IMG/VR virus record: IMGVR_UViG_3300009285_000077
Location: 1 to 30,361 of that record
Reading direction: 5' to 3' (one strand)
Source of the DNA: a virus
DNA length: 30,361 nucleotides
Shown: piece by piece, positions 14,770-24,136 of the stretch
How the letters are laid out: each line of letters opens with the position of its first letter
How positions within the stretch are numbered: the stretch's first letter is position 1
Notes under the pieces: model-generated
Seen by the model: the letters and a program-made list of their open reading frames with translations, nothing else
Databases searched by the model: none
What the model was told of the DNA's origin: nothing
Position numbers and translations under genes: made by a program

Positions 14770-17165
14770 CCGTACTCGGGCAAGGCATTATCGAATTAAG
14801 CGCAGACGGCTCTAAGCTGAATGCCGCCATTGCTGAGGCCAGAAAATCAATAGAAGGCCTTGGCAAGTCGTCCGGCCAGGCTACAAAGTCCGCATCACAA
14901 TCAATCGACCGATACATTCAGAGCCTTGAAACACAGGCCAAAACAATCGGCAAATCCACCCGCGAACAAATCGCCTACAAGCTCGCACTCAGGGGCGCAT
15001 CAGATGAGCAGCTGCGCGCTGCTGATAATGCTCAAAGACTGATCGAGGCGCATAGAGAAGGCGCGAAGGTTGGCGATCAACTACGCACCGGATTTATTGC
15101 GCTTGGTGCTGCTGCAGTTGCTTCACTGGGCGCGCTGGCATATGCATTCGATTCTCTGGTGAAAAAGACCGGAGTCTTCCAAGACCTTGCAGAGTCAATC
15201 GGCGATACAGCGGTCAACGTGGCATCGCTTGCTGTTGCTGCTGGCACTGCAGGACTCAGCATGGAATCAGTTGCCGGGCTGTCGCAGAAGTTGACCAAGA
15301 ACCTTTCCGGCGTTGATGACGAAAGCAAGAGCGCTGGTGCTGCTTTGACAGCGCTCGGAATTGACATTGCAGAGTTTAAGAAGCTGAACCCGACTGACCA
15401 GCTTGAGACTGTCGCGAAGGCGATGTCCAACTTTGAAGATAGTTCTACGAAGTCAGCTGTAGCCATGGCGCTGTTCGGGAAATCTGGCGCCGATGCGATC
15501 CCGTTCATGAAAGAACTTGCGGCAGAAGGTGGCCGTCAAAATATCCTGACCGCAGAGCAAATTCGCCTTGCAGATGAATATTCCGATCGTCAGGCGAAGT
15601 TCCGCACAGAGATCGGATTGCAGGCTCAGGTAATCGCATCAGACTTGATCCCGACGATCAACGCATTCACGGATGCGATCATGGAGATTGCACGAGATCA
15701 GGAATTTGTGGCAACTGCGACGGCATTCTTGAAAGGTGCTATATCAGGCCTTGTTGAGATATTCAAAGTAGTAACCGTGGTCGGGTCAGATGTGATGTTT
15801 GTATTGACATCTATCGGCCGAGAAGCTGGGGCAATAGGCGCGCAACTTGTCGCGCTTGCTACGCTTGATTTGGAAGGCTTCTCAGCGATTGGGGATGCTG
15901 TCAAGAAGGATGCCGCAGAAGCCAGGGCGGAGCTTGATCGTTTTCAGGCGAAGGTAATGTCGATTGGTACTGCTTCTGCAAAAATGGTCGAGCAGGTCAA
16001 AGAGAAGTCAGAAGTCAAACGGCCGGCGCTGAAATTCACCGGCGCAGTGAAAAAAGGCGAGGACGAAAAAGAAGCCAAGGCCGCGCTTGACAGGCAACTA
16101 GCCAGCATCAAAGCGGCTGCTGAAAAAGAAATTGCCGCAAATGCGTACAAGGAAAAAGAACTGGATGCAGTTCGATCTGCCGGGATCATCTCTGAGCAAA
16201 GCTACTACCAGCAGAAGAGAAATCTGCTCGAGTCGAATGCAAACATCCAGAAAAATGCGATCTTTGAAGAGCTGAAAGCCCTCAATGCGCTTGACCTTAA
16301 AGGCGCGGCCAAGGACGAAAACGACAAGAAGATCATCGAGACCCAGGCAAAGCTGAGCAAGCTATATCTCGAGACCGCATCAAGCCTGAACGTACTCAGC
16401 ATTCAGATGGGCAGCATGACTGAGAATGCCAACTTTGCCGATGCGATGGCAATCGGGATTGATAACTTCAAGCTATCTCTGGTCAATTTGTCTTCAGAGG
16501 CAAGCAAGGCCGTCGAGTCTGCGATGAGTTCGGCTGTCGATGGTATTTCTAAGAGCATTTCCCAGGCCATTATCTACGGCAAAGATCTTGAAGATAGCCT
16601 GACGAATGTCGCGCTCAACATAGCTGATGCTTTTATTGCTGCGTTTATCAAGATGCATATTCAGAAGCTCCTGCTAGATAAGACAGCAGCCGCTGGGTAT
16701 GCCGCATCTATGGCCGCAGAAGCCGAAGCGATGGTGGCAATGGCAGGCCTGAATGCGTATGCGTCAACAGCGGCTTTCCCGGTGACAGGCCCGATTGCCG
16801 CACCAGCAGCGGCAGCGGCGGCAGTTGCTGCTGCACAAGGTTTTGCAGCAACAGTCATTGCAGCTTCAGCCGCATCTGTTGGCGCCAGGGCATTGGGTGG
16901 CCCGGTATCCGCTGGCGGAATTTACCAGGTGAACGAGAAAGGCCCTGAGCTGCTGACGGTTGGCGGCAAGGACTTCTTGATGATGGGGCAGAATGGCGGG
17001 ATGGTTACGCCCAATAATAGCCTTGGTTCGCAGGTGATTGATAATACCGTTATAAATATTGACAGCCGCACAGACCGCATGCAGATATTGCGCGATGTCG
17101 AGCGGATGATAGAATCAGGTCACGCAAGATGGACTGACCGTCTCCAACGTAAAGGTCAATTATGA
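14766..17165 (+). CDS. Tape measure protein
   Basis: Tape measure protein, which sets tail length and is ejected at infection. The 799 residues begin MTVLGQGIIELSADGSKLNAA, followed by long helical and Ala-rich segments. Hydrophobic stretches occur near residues 115-135 (GFIALGAAAVASLGALAYAF) and 150-165. Charged coiled-coil regions lie at about 430-530, and an Ala-rich hydrophobic part at about 660-710. The C-terminus ends RKGQL after a DRMQILRDVERMIESG segment. At about 0.15 nm per residue, a known rule of thumb, the tail would be near 120 nm. The start overlaps the chaperone stop by ATGA. Confidence 0.95.
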   Translation: MTVLGQGIIELSADGSKLNAAIAEARKSIEGLGKSSGQATKSASQSIDRYIQSLETQAKTIGKSTREQIAYKLALRGASDEQLRAADNAQRLIEAHREGAKVGDQLRTGFIALGAAAVASLGALAYAFDSLVKKTGVFQDLAESIGDTAVNVASLAVAAGTAGLSMESVAGLSQKLTKNLSGVDDESKSAGAALTALGIDIAEFKKLNPTDQLETVAKAMSNFEDSSTKSAVAMALFGKSGADAIPFMKELAAEGGRQNILTAEQIRLADEYSDRQAKFRTEIGLQAQVIASDLIPTINAFTDAIMEIARDQEFVATATAFLKGAISGLVEIFKVVTVVGSDVMFVLTSIGREAGAIGAQLVALATLDLEGFSAIGDAVKKDAAEARAELDRFQAKVMSIGTASAKMVEQVKEKSEVKRPALKFTGAVKKGEDEKEAKAALDRQLASIKAAAEKEIAANAYKEKELDAVRSAGIISEQSYYQQKRNLLESNANIQKNAIFEELKALNALDLKGAAKDENDKKIIETQAKLSKLYLETASSLNVLSIQMGSMTENANFADAMAIGIDNFKLSLVNLSSEASKAVESAMSSAVDGISKSISQAIIYGKDLEDSLTNVALNIADAFIAAFIKMHIQKLLLDKTAAAGYAASMAAEAEAMVAMAGLNAYASTAAFPVTGPIAAPAAAAAAVAAAQGFAATVIAASAASVGARALGGPVSAGGIYQVNEKGPELLTVGGKDFLMMGQNGGMVTPNNSLGSQVIDNTVINIDSRTDRMQILRDVERMIESGHARWTDRLQRKGQL

Positions 17166-17773
17166 GCGTTATCACATTCCCGTCTGCATTAAAAATAGAT
17201 GCCTCTGTCTGGTCGCAGACGCGGATGGATGTTGCGTTTAATTCTGCTTTTGGCAGTCAGGCGGCAGAGCTTTCGCCGCCGCTCTGGTCTGTTCGGCTTT
17301 CCGCGCCGACGATGTTTGAAACTGAATCCGGAGAGTGGCAAGCGCTGGAAATGAAACTGCGCGGACAGACAAATCAGCTTGAGCTATGGAATCACGCCAG
17401 GACAGCACCACGCGGGACGATGCGCGGAACAATGACGCTCAATACTGCCGCAGCTCAGGGCGACACTACGCTGTCGATCATCGCCGCGACTGAGGCCACG
17501 AAGACGCTCAAGGCTGGTGATCTATTGGGGATTGGCACCGCCACGACTCAGCAAGTCGTGATGGTTGTTGCTGACGCCACAGCGAACGGCTCAGGGGTGA
17601 TCTCAGTGACCGTAGAGCCTCCATTACGTAACAGCCATCTGATTGCTGCAGCTGTCACATGGGACAAGCCGAAGGCGCTATTCCGCCGCCGGCAGTCCGG
17701 ATCGTCTTGGGAATACCGGAATATTATGGCCGGAGGTTTTGAACTTGAGCTGATTGAGGATGTGCGAGCATGA
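17162..17773 (+). CDS. Distal tail / minor tail protein (203 aa)
   Basis: Minor tail protein in the place of lambda gpM or a distal tail protein. The 203 residues begin MSVITFPSALKIDASVWSQT and continue through WSVRLSAPTMFETESGEWQA and LKAGDLLGIG, then VISVTVEPPLRNSH and VTWDKPKALFRRR. The last part (EPPLR ... KPKALFR ... GGFELELIEDVRA) is a familiar layout in phage tail-tip blocks. It overlaps the tape measure and the next gene by ATGA. The function is inferred from order and general family look; no enzyme motif is present. Confidence 0.78.
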   Translation: MSVITFPSALKIDASVWSQTRMDVAFNSAFGSQAAELSPPLWSVRLSAPTMFETESGEWQALEMKLRGQTNQLELWNHARTAPRGTMRGTMTLNTAAAQGDTTLSIIAATEATKTLKAGDLLGIGTATTQQVVMVVADATANGSGVISVTVEPPLRNSHLIAAAVTWDKPKALFRRRQSGSSWEYRNIMAGGFELELIEDVRA

Positions 17774-18360
17774 CTCTGACCGCCGGCCAACAATCTGAGC
17801 TTCAGAAACCCGTTACGCGGATCGTGTACTTTGCCAAGTTCAGTTTTTTGAGCGGGACAGTTTATACCTCCTCGCTAGGTCAGACGATGACTTGGGGCGG
17901 CCATGACTGGGTTGGGCTTGGTGCGATCGGCGATATCAGCGCGGTCAATGAGGAATTAGGTACTACAGCAAACTCACTGACATTCACGCTCAATCTTGTG
18001 CAACCTGAATGGCTGGCGCTTGCCGTCGGTGATGTTGCGGAATACCGTGGTCGCGACGCTAAGCTGTACTTCTGCCCATTGGATGAACAATTCCGCCTGA
18101 TCGATACGCCGGTGGTATGCTGGCGCGGCACAATGGACACGATGGCTGCGAGTATTTCTGGCGGGCCAGGTGAGGCGTCAGGTAGCATCTCGCTCAAGTG
18201 TGAGACATCTGCATACGGGCTGAAGCGCAAGCCGGTACTGAGGCTGAATGCGGCACAGCAGAAACAGAAATACCCTGCCGATACCGGGTTCGATTACCTG
18301 ACCGACCTGCTCGGTAACCCTGACGCGACCGTGTGGCTTTCGAAGAGGTTTCAGGCATGA
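17770..18360 (+). CDS. Tail tip protein, DUF2163-like / gpL-like
   Basis: A 196-residue tail-tip protein resembling the DUF2163 and lambda gpL-position proteins: IVYFAKFSFLSGTVYTSSLG, then TWGGHDWVGLGAIGDISAVNE, then VGDVAEYRGRDAKLYFCPLD and a WRGTMDTM segment. The pattern W.G..W.GLG.I..IS...E...T.....FTL is typical. The C-terminal part carries two cysteines (FCPL and KCET), but no CxxC cluster of the iron-sulfur kind known in lambda gpL is visible. Overlaps on both sides are ATGA. Confidence 0.78.
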   Translation: MTLTAGQQSELQKPVTRIVYFAKFSFLSGTVYTSSLGQTMTWGGHDWVGLGAIGDISAVNEELGTTANSLTFTLNLVQPEWLALAVGDVAEYRGRDAKLYFCPLDEQFRLIDTPVVCWRGTMDTMAASISGGPGEASGSISLKCETSAYGLKRKPVLRLNAAQQKQKYPADTGFDYLTDLLGNPDATVWLSKRFQA

Positions 18361-18719
18361 AGCTGCATGACTACATAATTTCGAAGATGAACGTGCCATT
18401 TGAATACGGCACGAACGACTGCATCCTGTTCACCATCGGATGGGTTGAGATTACCTCAGGGAAAAAATATCTCCCTGCCAAAATCTGGAAAAATGAGAAA
18501 GAAGCTCTGAAGCTGATCAAAAAGAATGGCGGGCTTGAAGCGGTATTTGATAAGCACTTCAATCATGTGCAGCCGAACTATGCCGCCGATGGGGATTTGA
18601 CCATTGTCGATGGGATTTCGTTTTTATTCAGCGGGGCGAACATTGTCACCGTTGGAACAGACGGCCTGAAATATCGCTCGCGCCTGATGGCGCAGAAGGC
18701 TTGGTCATGGGCGAGATAG
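18357..18719 (+). CDS. DUF6950-like tail-tip protein
   Basis: A 120-residue protein of the DUF6950 type, which sits where NlpC/P60-like gpK proteins are found in lambda-like tails. The marker is FEYGTNDCILFTIGWVEITS near residues 13-32: a cysteine after a GTNDC turn, like the catalytic cysteine of NlpC/P60 hydrolases. The histidine expected later is not clear, so activity is not assured. The start at 18357 is chosen for the ATGA overlap with the previous stop. A GTG 24 nt upstream would lie wholly in the previous gene. The end overlaps the tip protein gene by 13 nt. Confidence 0.75.
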   Translation: MKLHDYIISKMNVPFEYGTNDCILFTIGWVEITSGKKYLPAKIWKNEKEALKLIKKNGGLEAVFDKHFNHVQPNYAADGDLTIVDGISFLFSGANIVTVGTDGLKYRSRLMAQKAWSWAR

Positions 18720-21427
18720 TTGAAAAAGCGGGGGACGCTCTTCTCGGTGTAGGCGAATTTGTCTACGGCGTGCAGCTCAAGATTCTTGGAGGGCTATTTC
18801 CAAAAGAGCCGAAGCGAACAACGTCAAGAGACATCCAAGATAGGACAATCACAGCCGTTGATTCTGAGTCCCCTCACACTTATATTTATGGGCGCGCCCG
18901 CGTAGGGTCTGCGGTTGTGGCAGTTCTGACCAGTGGCGCACGAGATGAGTACAAGCACATCGTATGCGTTCATGCCGCGCACGAGTGCCATGAGATCGAA
19001 GAGATATATATTGCAGGCCGTCCGCTGGGTGCGCTTGATGGAAATGGCAATGTGACCACTGGCGATTATTTCATCACATCGAAATCGTTCTACGATTATT
19101 TATTCACGGGGACTTCAGGGACATTGCCGCATACGCCAGATGCTGGATCGGTGCGGGTTTTTGTACTGCCTGAATTTTCTGGGGTGTATGTTGAAATTTT
19201 CACCGGCTTCACGATTGTTGGAACGAGCATTACGACAGTCGATTCTGGTAATTACAAAGTCAACTACAGCACAAGTTCAGGTACTCCATATGTCCGTGTG
19301 AGCAAGCATCTCGGCGCACCTAATCAAGCTGCCGATGCCGGACTGATTGCAGAAATTCCAGCGAAATGGGACGCAAATAGAAAGCTCTCAGGAATGTGCT
19401 ATACGGTTATTCGACTGAATCTGAACTTCAGAGATTTCCAAAGCGGCATGCCTGAAATCGAGGCGCTCATAAAAGGCCGGAAGCTGCACGACGTTCGGTC
19501 TGGTTCATACCCTAATGACGCGCCTGCATGGTCTCAGAATCCTGCTTTGATCATTGCTGACTACCTCACCTCAGAAATGTGCGCTGTGCCGTGGACTGAC
19601 TTGCCATTGGCTGATTTTATCGCGGCTGCGAACGTCTGCGATGAGTCCACAATCTATGGCACGAAGTATCTCGCGAATGGAGTAGTAACCTCTGACGACA
19701 AGCAATCCGAGGTATTGAATCAACTCAGCCAGAGCATGGCTGGGTCTATCGTATCGACCACATGGGGCGTACAGGCAGGCAAATATATTGCACCAGTGCT
19801 AAGCCTTTCTCAGTCTGATATCGTTGGCGAGTTTTCGTACACAGCCGGAGTCCCTGAAAGCGACCTGTTCAATGGTATCAAAGGCCAGTACATCAGCTCC
19901 GCTAATCTGTACGTCGCGACAGACTTCCAGCCGTACACCAATGCCTCATATGTGACTGCAGACGGTCAAGATCTGTGGTCTGATATTGACTTCATGTTTA
20001 CCGATGAAAAGCAGCGCGTGCATAACCTTGCGCGCATATTGATGGAAGATCAGCGCAATGCGTTCACCATAACCGCCGACTTCTCGTATAAAGCATGGGA
20101 CTTGAAAATCGGCCAGCGCGTGACGTTCACATCGTCATTGCTCGGGCAGACGAATAAGGTTTACCGCCTATTGAATAAAACATTCGGGCCGACTTCTGCG
20201 GTGCAGTTGACACTTAAAGAAGATGCAGAATCTATCTGGGACTTGGCCGATGCTGTGCTGGCTGATGAAACGCCGAATACAGATTTGCCGAATCCATTTA
20301 CGGTAGGGGTTCCAGGCAATCTGCAAGTGACCGAACAACTCTATGAAACTACCGGAAGCTCAGGCGTAAAGGTAAAGCTGACCGTATCATGGGACGCGCC
20401 TGCAGATGCTGCCGTTCAGGATTACGAGCTGACTTACAAGAGCTATTTAGATGCTGACTTTGTTTTAAAATATTTCACGATCAATGAGACTGTAGAAATA
20501 CTTGATGTGGCCGATGGCAAATATGATTTCAGAGTCCGCGCACGGAATCACCTGAACCTGTTTAGTGATTGGACAGCAGTCAAGACAGTGACTGTCTATG
20601 GCTTGTACACTCCGCCTGGCAACGTCCTTAACTTCACCGTGAAACCGTTCAACGGCTCTGCTTTGTGTAATTGGACAAGAACTGTTGACCTCGATGTGAA
20701 GATCGGTGGTGATGTTGAGATACGATTCTGCCCGCTCACTATAGGTGCGTCATGGGAGCAGTCGATAATTCTCCCGGATGGTAAGTTCAACGGGGATGCA
20801 ACTAGTGCATTCGTACCATTAGCAACTGGAACTTATTACGCAAAATTCATCGACTCAACAGGTCAATATAGCGCTACTCCAGCATCATTCGTAGCAACAG
20901 AATCGCTTGTTAGAGGATGGTCAACTGTTGCCACATCGACACAGCACACAGCTTTTTCAGGTTCAAAGACTGGCGTTGCTGTTTTAGATGGGAAACTTAA
21001 ACTGGATGGGACATCTCTAGTATCTGAATGGGGATTGATGTCAACTCTTGGGTATATAGGAAGTATTGGCGGTATTACTCAAATAGGCACATATTTATTT
21101 GATGCCACGTTAGATTTATCTACTATATCCACGAGAAGATTTCACACTCATATAAAATCGCTCTCGTACAATGCGGCTGATTTTATTTCACTCAGAGGGC
21201 TTGTAAGCACATGGAATAGTGTAATTGGAGACGTTATTAATGACACCAATGCAACCGTGTGGATAAGCGTTTCTGACGACGACTTGACCTATACAGATTG
21301 GGTTCCGTTCATGGTTTCTGATTTTAATTGCAGGTATGCAAAATTCAAAGCAATATTAGAAAGCTATGATGTAACACATAATATTGACATTAGCGAATTA
21401 TCAATTTCTGTTAAAATTCCTGTATAG
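18707..21427 (+). CDS. Tail tip attachment protein J (central tail fibre/hub)
   Basis: Large tail-tip protein of the lambda gpJ type, forming the hub and central fibre that meets the host receptor. The 906 residues begin near a hydrophobic YGVQLKILGGLF and run through TSRDIQDRTITAVDSESPHT and YIYGRARVGSAVV, AAHECHEIEEIYIAG, and WSQNPALIIADYLTSEMCAV (about residue 270-290). DFSYKAWDLKIGQRVTFTSS (about 460) then leads to fibronectin-like beta domains (about 540-730). From about residue 730 the DNA becomes AT-rich and the protein changes character, ending in a discoidin-like beta segment (WISVSDDDLTYTDWVPFMVS). The ATG at 18707 is preferred over the TTG two codons earlier, with AGAAGG about 7 nt upstream. 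Confidence 0.9.
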   Translation: MGEIVEKAGDALLGVGEFVYGVQLKILGGLFPKEPKRTTSRDIQDRTITAVDSESPHTYIYGRARVGSAVVAVLTSGARDEYKHIVCVHAAHECHEIEEIYIAGRPLGALDGNGNVTTGDYFITSKSFYDYLFTGTSGTLPHTPDAGSVRVFVLPEFSGVYVEIFTGFTIVGTSITTVDSGNYKVNYSTSSGTPYVRVSKHLGAPNQAADAGLIAEIPAKWDANRKLSGMCYTVIRLNLNFRDFQSGMPEIEALIKGRKLHDVRSGSYPNDAPAWSQNPALIIADYLTSEMCAVPWTDLPLADFIAAANVCDESTIYGTKYLANGVVTSDDKQSEVLNQLSQSMAGSIVSTTWGVQAGKYIAPVLSLSQSDIVGEFSYTAGVPESDLFNGIKGQYISSANLYVATDFQPYTNASYVTADGQDLWSDIDFMFTDEKQRVHNLARILMEDQRNAFTITADFSYKAWDLKIGQRVTFTSSLLGQTNKVYRLLNKTFGPTSAVQLTLKEDAESIWDLADAVLADETPNTDLPNPFTVGVPGNLQVTEQLYETTGSSGVKVKLTVSWDAPADAAVQDYELTYKSYLDADFVLKYFTINETVEILDVADGKYDFRVRARNHLNLFSDWTAVKTVTVYGLYTPPGNVLNFTVKPFNGSALCNWTRTVDLDVKIGGDVEIRFCPLTIGASWEQSIILPDGKFNGDATSAFVPLATGTYYAKFIDSTGQYSATPASFVATESLVRGWSTVATSTQHTAFSGSKTGVAVLDGKLKLDGTSLVSEWGLMSTLGYIGSIGGITQIGTYLFDATLDLSTISTRRFHTHIKSLSYNAADFISLRGLVSTWNSVIGDVINDTNATVWISVSDDDLTYTDWVPFMVSDFNCRYAKFKAILESYDVTHNIDISELSISVKIPV

Positions 21428-21435
21428 GGGGTAGT

Positions 21436-22743
21436 ATGTCACAAGAAGATTACATAATTTCAGACCAAGCAGGCGTTGCTTTTTTGGCTGACCTGAACGC
21501 GCACCTTGGCGCGATTGCTACTAATAATAGCGGTGCAACAGAGCCAACAACAAAGTACGCATATATGTTGTGGGCAGATACCACAACCGGCTTGCTCAAG
21601 CAGCGGAACGCAGCAAATACGGACTGGGTGACACTCGGAACGATGGCAGATGCCACACTAGGCCTATTGTCCAGGGCAGGCGGTAACATGACCGGCGCGA
21701 TCAATGAGGCGCGCTCTACCGTTGCCTCTGCAACCACACCTGATATCTGGACTGGCACCGGCAACAACATCAACTACACCGGCACGACTACTGCGACAGG
21801 ATTTGCTGCATCGCCACAAGCTGGTGCAAGCCGCGTACTTGACTGTGCATCGACAGCGGCTTTTACTGCCGGTGCAAATATGCTCATAGATGGGTATTCA
21901 AGCGGACAGACGCTGACAGTTGCGGCAGGTGATCGTATTTCAGTATTCGCACGAACAACTACACAATTTGTTTTGGCTAAAGTCAATAATTTGACAACAA
22001 CAGCAGCGGAAAAGTTACCTACGATTGGATGTACTCAATCTGGTGGCGCGCTTACTTTTTCAGCGTCTGCACAGTACCTTGATTTCAGATCAACAACACT
22101 AACAAGTGGAACAATATCGACTGTTCTAGCTACACCATCTAACCTTGTCCTTCCTTCTGGCGCGACTCTCGGAACAGTCACAACAGTATCCGCACGAATC
22201 GTAGTTGTAGAAATAAATAATGCCGGAACAGCAGAACTTGCTATTGTAAATCTTGCTGGTGGAAATGATCTTTCTGAAACCGGAACAATAAATACGACAG
22301 CAATTGATACAGCGTCTGATTCGGATAACGTGTTCTATTCAACCACAGCTAGAACTGGTGTTGCTTATCGAGTTGTTGGCGTAGTTGACGCAGTTAACAC
22401 CGCAGGCGCTTGGGGTAACCCAACATTGGTACAAGGTGCTGGTGGGCAGGCCGTTACGGTTATGAGTTCATTTGGTTTCGGGGCCACTTTTGTTGATGTA
22501 ACTGGAAGCAGGACTATTGGTGGAACATATTACAACACCTATGGCAAACTTATTGAGGTTTACATAAGCGCATCTCATACCGCTGCATGGGAGGGCGAAA
22601 TGACAATAGGGGGAGAATCATTTAAAGCTCCTTATATGTCAGCAGTGGGAACACAGATGGGGTATACATGGAGGATCCCCGCTTGGAAATCGTACTCGTA
22701 TGCTGGGCCATCAACATTAATCGCATGGAAAGAATTTAGATAA
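21436..22743 (+). CDS. Tail fibre protein
   Basis: Probable tail fibre of 435 residues. The N-terminal 75 residues (FLADLNAHLGAIATNNSGAT, then MLWADTTTGLLKQRNAANTD and WVTLGTM) are a phage fibre anchor seen in many siphoviruses. A collar LSRAGGNMTGAINEARSTVA follows. The middle is a Thr/Ala-rich beta region, and the C-terminus ends with AYRVVGVVDAVN, an aromatic segment (GYTWRIPAWKSYSYAGPSTL) and KEFR. The composition is more AT-rich than the upstream genes, like the C-terminal end of the preceding gene, so both may be a swapped host-range cassette. It starts 8 nt after the previous stop with GGGGGTAGT as ribosome site. Confidence 0.82.
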   Translation: MSQEDYIISDQAGVAFLADLNAHLGAIATNNSGATEPTTKYAYMLWADTTTGLLKQRNAANTDWVTLGTMADATLGLLSRAGGNMTGAINEARSTVASATTPDIWTGTGNNINYTGTTTATGFAASPQAGASRVLDCASTAAFTAGANMLIDGYSSGQTLTVAAGDRISVFARTTTQFVLAKVNNLTTTAAEKLPTIGCTQSGGALTFSASAQYLDFRSTTLTSGTISTVLATPSNLVLPSGATLGTVTTVSARIVVVEINNAGTAELAIVNLAGGNDLSETGTINTTAIDTASDSDNVFYSTTARTGVAYRVVGVVDAVNTAGAWGNPTLVQGAGGQAVTVMSSFGFGATFVDVTGSRTIGGTYYNTYGKLIEVYISASHTAAWEGEMTIGGESFKAPYMSAVGTQMGYTWRIPAWKSYSYAGPSTLIAWKEFR

Positions 22744-22753
22744 AGGGTGACTG

Positions 22754-23146
22754 ATGCAATACTTCAACGTAAATAATACAGTTCACGTGCTAGATGATGG
22801 AATTAACCCTTCCGATTTCATCAAGCAACCATTTATATCAATTACCAAAGGACAGGCAGATGCTATGCTTGCACCACCCCCTCTTACTGCCGAACAGCAA
22901 CTATTAGCCATACAAGGGCAGATTGACACACTTGAAAAAGGATCAATCCTTAATCGGATGATGCGAGAATGGTCAGTTGCAGAACTTGAGAAAGCGGCCA
23001 TTTCCTACGGTGCAGCACAAATCCCTGCCCTCACTGCTGCCCAGTCTTTGGCTTATGCCTACTCGACTAATATCGCGTACAAGAAGGTCAAAGACCTCGA
23101 CGTTCAAATAACCGCTTTGCGTACTCAAATGGATGCCATATTATGA
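22754..23146 (+). CDS. Tail fibre assembly-like protein (130 aa)
   Basis: A 130-residue protein located directly after the fibre, as fibre-assembly chaperones usually are. The N-terminal half (VLDDGINPSDFIKQPFISIT) is mixed; from about residue 40 it is helical (LTAEQQLLAIQGQIDTLEKG, SILNRMMREWSVAELEKAAI) and ends with VKDLDVQITALRTQMDAIL. It resembles proteins annotated as phage tail fibre assembly or DUF4376-related, but the match is not strong. The stop overlaps the next gene (ATGA at 23143), linking fibre and lysis cassettes. Confidence 0.55.
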   Translation: MQYFNVNNTVHVLDDGINPSDFIKQPFISITKGQADAMLAPPPLTAEQQLLAIQGQIDTLEKGSILNRMMREWSVAELEKAAISYGAAQIPALTAAQSLAYAYSTNIAYKKVKDLDVQITALRTQMDAIL

Positions 23147-23535
23147 TCTGCACCATCTACTACCTGCTGGCCATGCTTGCGCTGAATGTCATCACCTACC
23201 AGCTTTACTTGGCGGTGATGCACCTGCAAGAAATGCGTGATGCGGGTAAGTTGAAATTCTGGCCGCATCCATTCAGATGGATGCTGGCTTACTTCACGCT
23301 GATTGTTGGGCTGTTGGCTGACACGCTACTGAACTGGCTATGGTTCAGCGCCATCGGGATACAGTGGCCGCATGAGTTCCTCTCTACCGACAGGTTGAAT
23401 GACTGGTACAATGCGCCTGCCGATGGCCGGCTGATCACAGAATGGCGGCGCAGCATCGCCAGCGGATACGGGGATGAATTCCTGAACGATGCAGACCCTG
23501 ACGGCAAGCATATCAAATTAAAGGGGCAATTATGA
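23143..23535 (+). CDS. Membrane protein of lysis cassette (130 aa)
   Basis: A 130-residue membrane protein starting the lysis cassette. A first hydrophobic segment is at about residues 4-26 (IYYLLAMLALNVITYQLYLA) and a second at about 48-72 (LAYFTLIVGLLADTLLNWLW). A soluble C-terminus follows with RLNDWYNAPADGRLITEWRR and a final DADPDGKHIKLKG. Proteins of this type, ending in a Asp-Pro-x-Gly-x-His tail, sit before the holins in betaproteobacterial phages. The role is unknown; a lysis accessory function is inferred from its place. Overlaps on both sides are ATGA. Confidence 0.7.
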   Translation: MICTIYYLLAMLALNVITYQLYLAVMHLQEMRDAGKLKFWPHPFRWMLAYFTLIVGLLADTLLNWLWFSAIGIQWPHEFLSTDRLNDWYNAPADGRLITEWRRSIASGYGDEFLNDADPDGKHIKLKGQL

Positions 23536-23900
23536 ACGATCCACACGCGCCCATCGCTGGTGCGCTTAGCGGGGCAGGCGCAAGCACTGTGACTCTATTC
23601 CTCGGTGCTCAAGTCGATGCTTTGATCATTGGGTTGATGGCTGCCGTGTTCGTGTCGATCTGGCTTGACACAATCGACAACCGCATCAAGGCCGCTGCCG
23701 CTGTGATGTTCGCCGCGATGATGGCCGGGTACGGAAGCCCTGTTGCCGCACAGTGGGTTGCAACCAATGTCACTTCGATTGGGTCTAATCTGGAATCGTT
23801 GCGACTGCTTCTAGCGTTACTGATTGGCGCACTTTCACCAAGCATCGTTCCTCTGGGCATCAAATACCTCGGCAACAAATTCAAGCGGGGTGATGTATGA
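23532..23900 (+). CDS. Putative holin, larger (122 aa)
   Basis: Putative holin of 122 residues. It has three hydrophobic segments: about residues 26-45 (VDALIIGLMAAVFVSIWL), 52-75 (AAAAVMFAAMMAGYGSPVAA) and 92-108 (LLLALLIGALSPSIVPLGI). The C-terminus is short and charged (KFKRGDV), as in class I holins. Holins form membrane holes that release the endolysin and start lysis at a set time. The location between the accessory membrane protein and the endolysin supports this. No sequence motif is specific for holins, so the call rests on topology and place. Confidence 0.7.
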   Translation: MNDPHAPIAGALSGAGASTVTLFLGAQVDALIIGLMAAVFVSIWLDTIDNRIKAAAAVMFAAMMAGYGSPVAAQWVATNVTSIGSNLESLRLLLALLIGALSPSIVPLGIKYLGNKFKRGDV

Positions 23901-24136
23901 AAATTTTAATTATTCTTGCTGCAATTATTGTGATGGTACATTGCACATTCATGATCGCACATCTCAATCATCGCAATTGGTTCGGGCATAAAATGCAATT
24001 CATTGGCCTGGCTGTCGCCTATTCGTTCATTGCCGGCGGTTCTGTTGGCATTGCGCTGTCATGGTCACCGGCAGCAGGTGTGCTGCTATTCGGGCTTGCG
24101 GGGTGGGCGGTATTTGATCGGAGGAAACGGACATGA
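23897..24136 (+). CDS. Second small membrane protein, putative holin or antiholin
   Basis: A 79-residue protein with an N-terminal hydrophobic stretch (ILIILAAIIVMVHCTFMIA) and two more (FIGLAVAYSFIAGGSVGIAL and AGVLLFGLAGWAVF), ending in RRKRT. It lies between the larger holin and the endolysin, with ATGA overlaps on both sides. The pairing of two small membrane proteins before an endolysin is common in phage lysis, one acting as holin and the other as antiholin or pinholin. Which of the two plays which part cannot be told from the sequence. Confidence 0.65.
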   Translation: MKILIILAAIIVMVHCTFMIAHLNHRNWFGHKMQFIGLAVAYSFIAGGSVGIALSWSPAAGVLLFGLAGWAVFDRRKRT

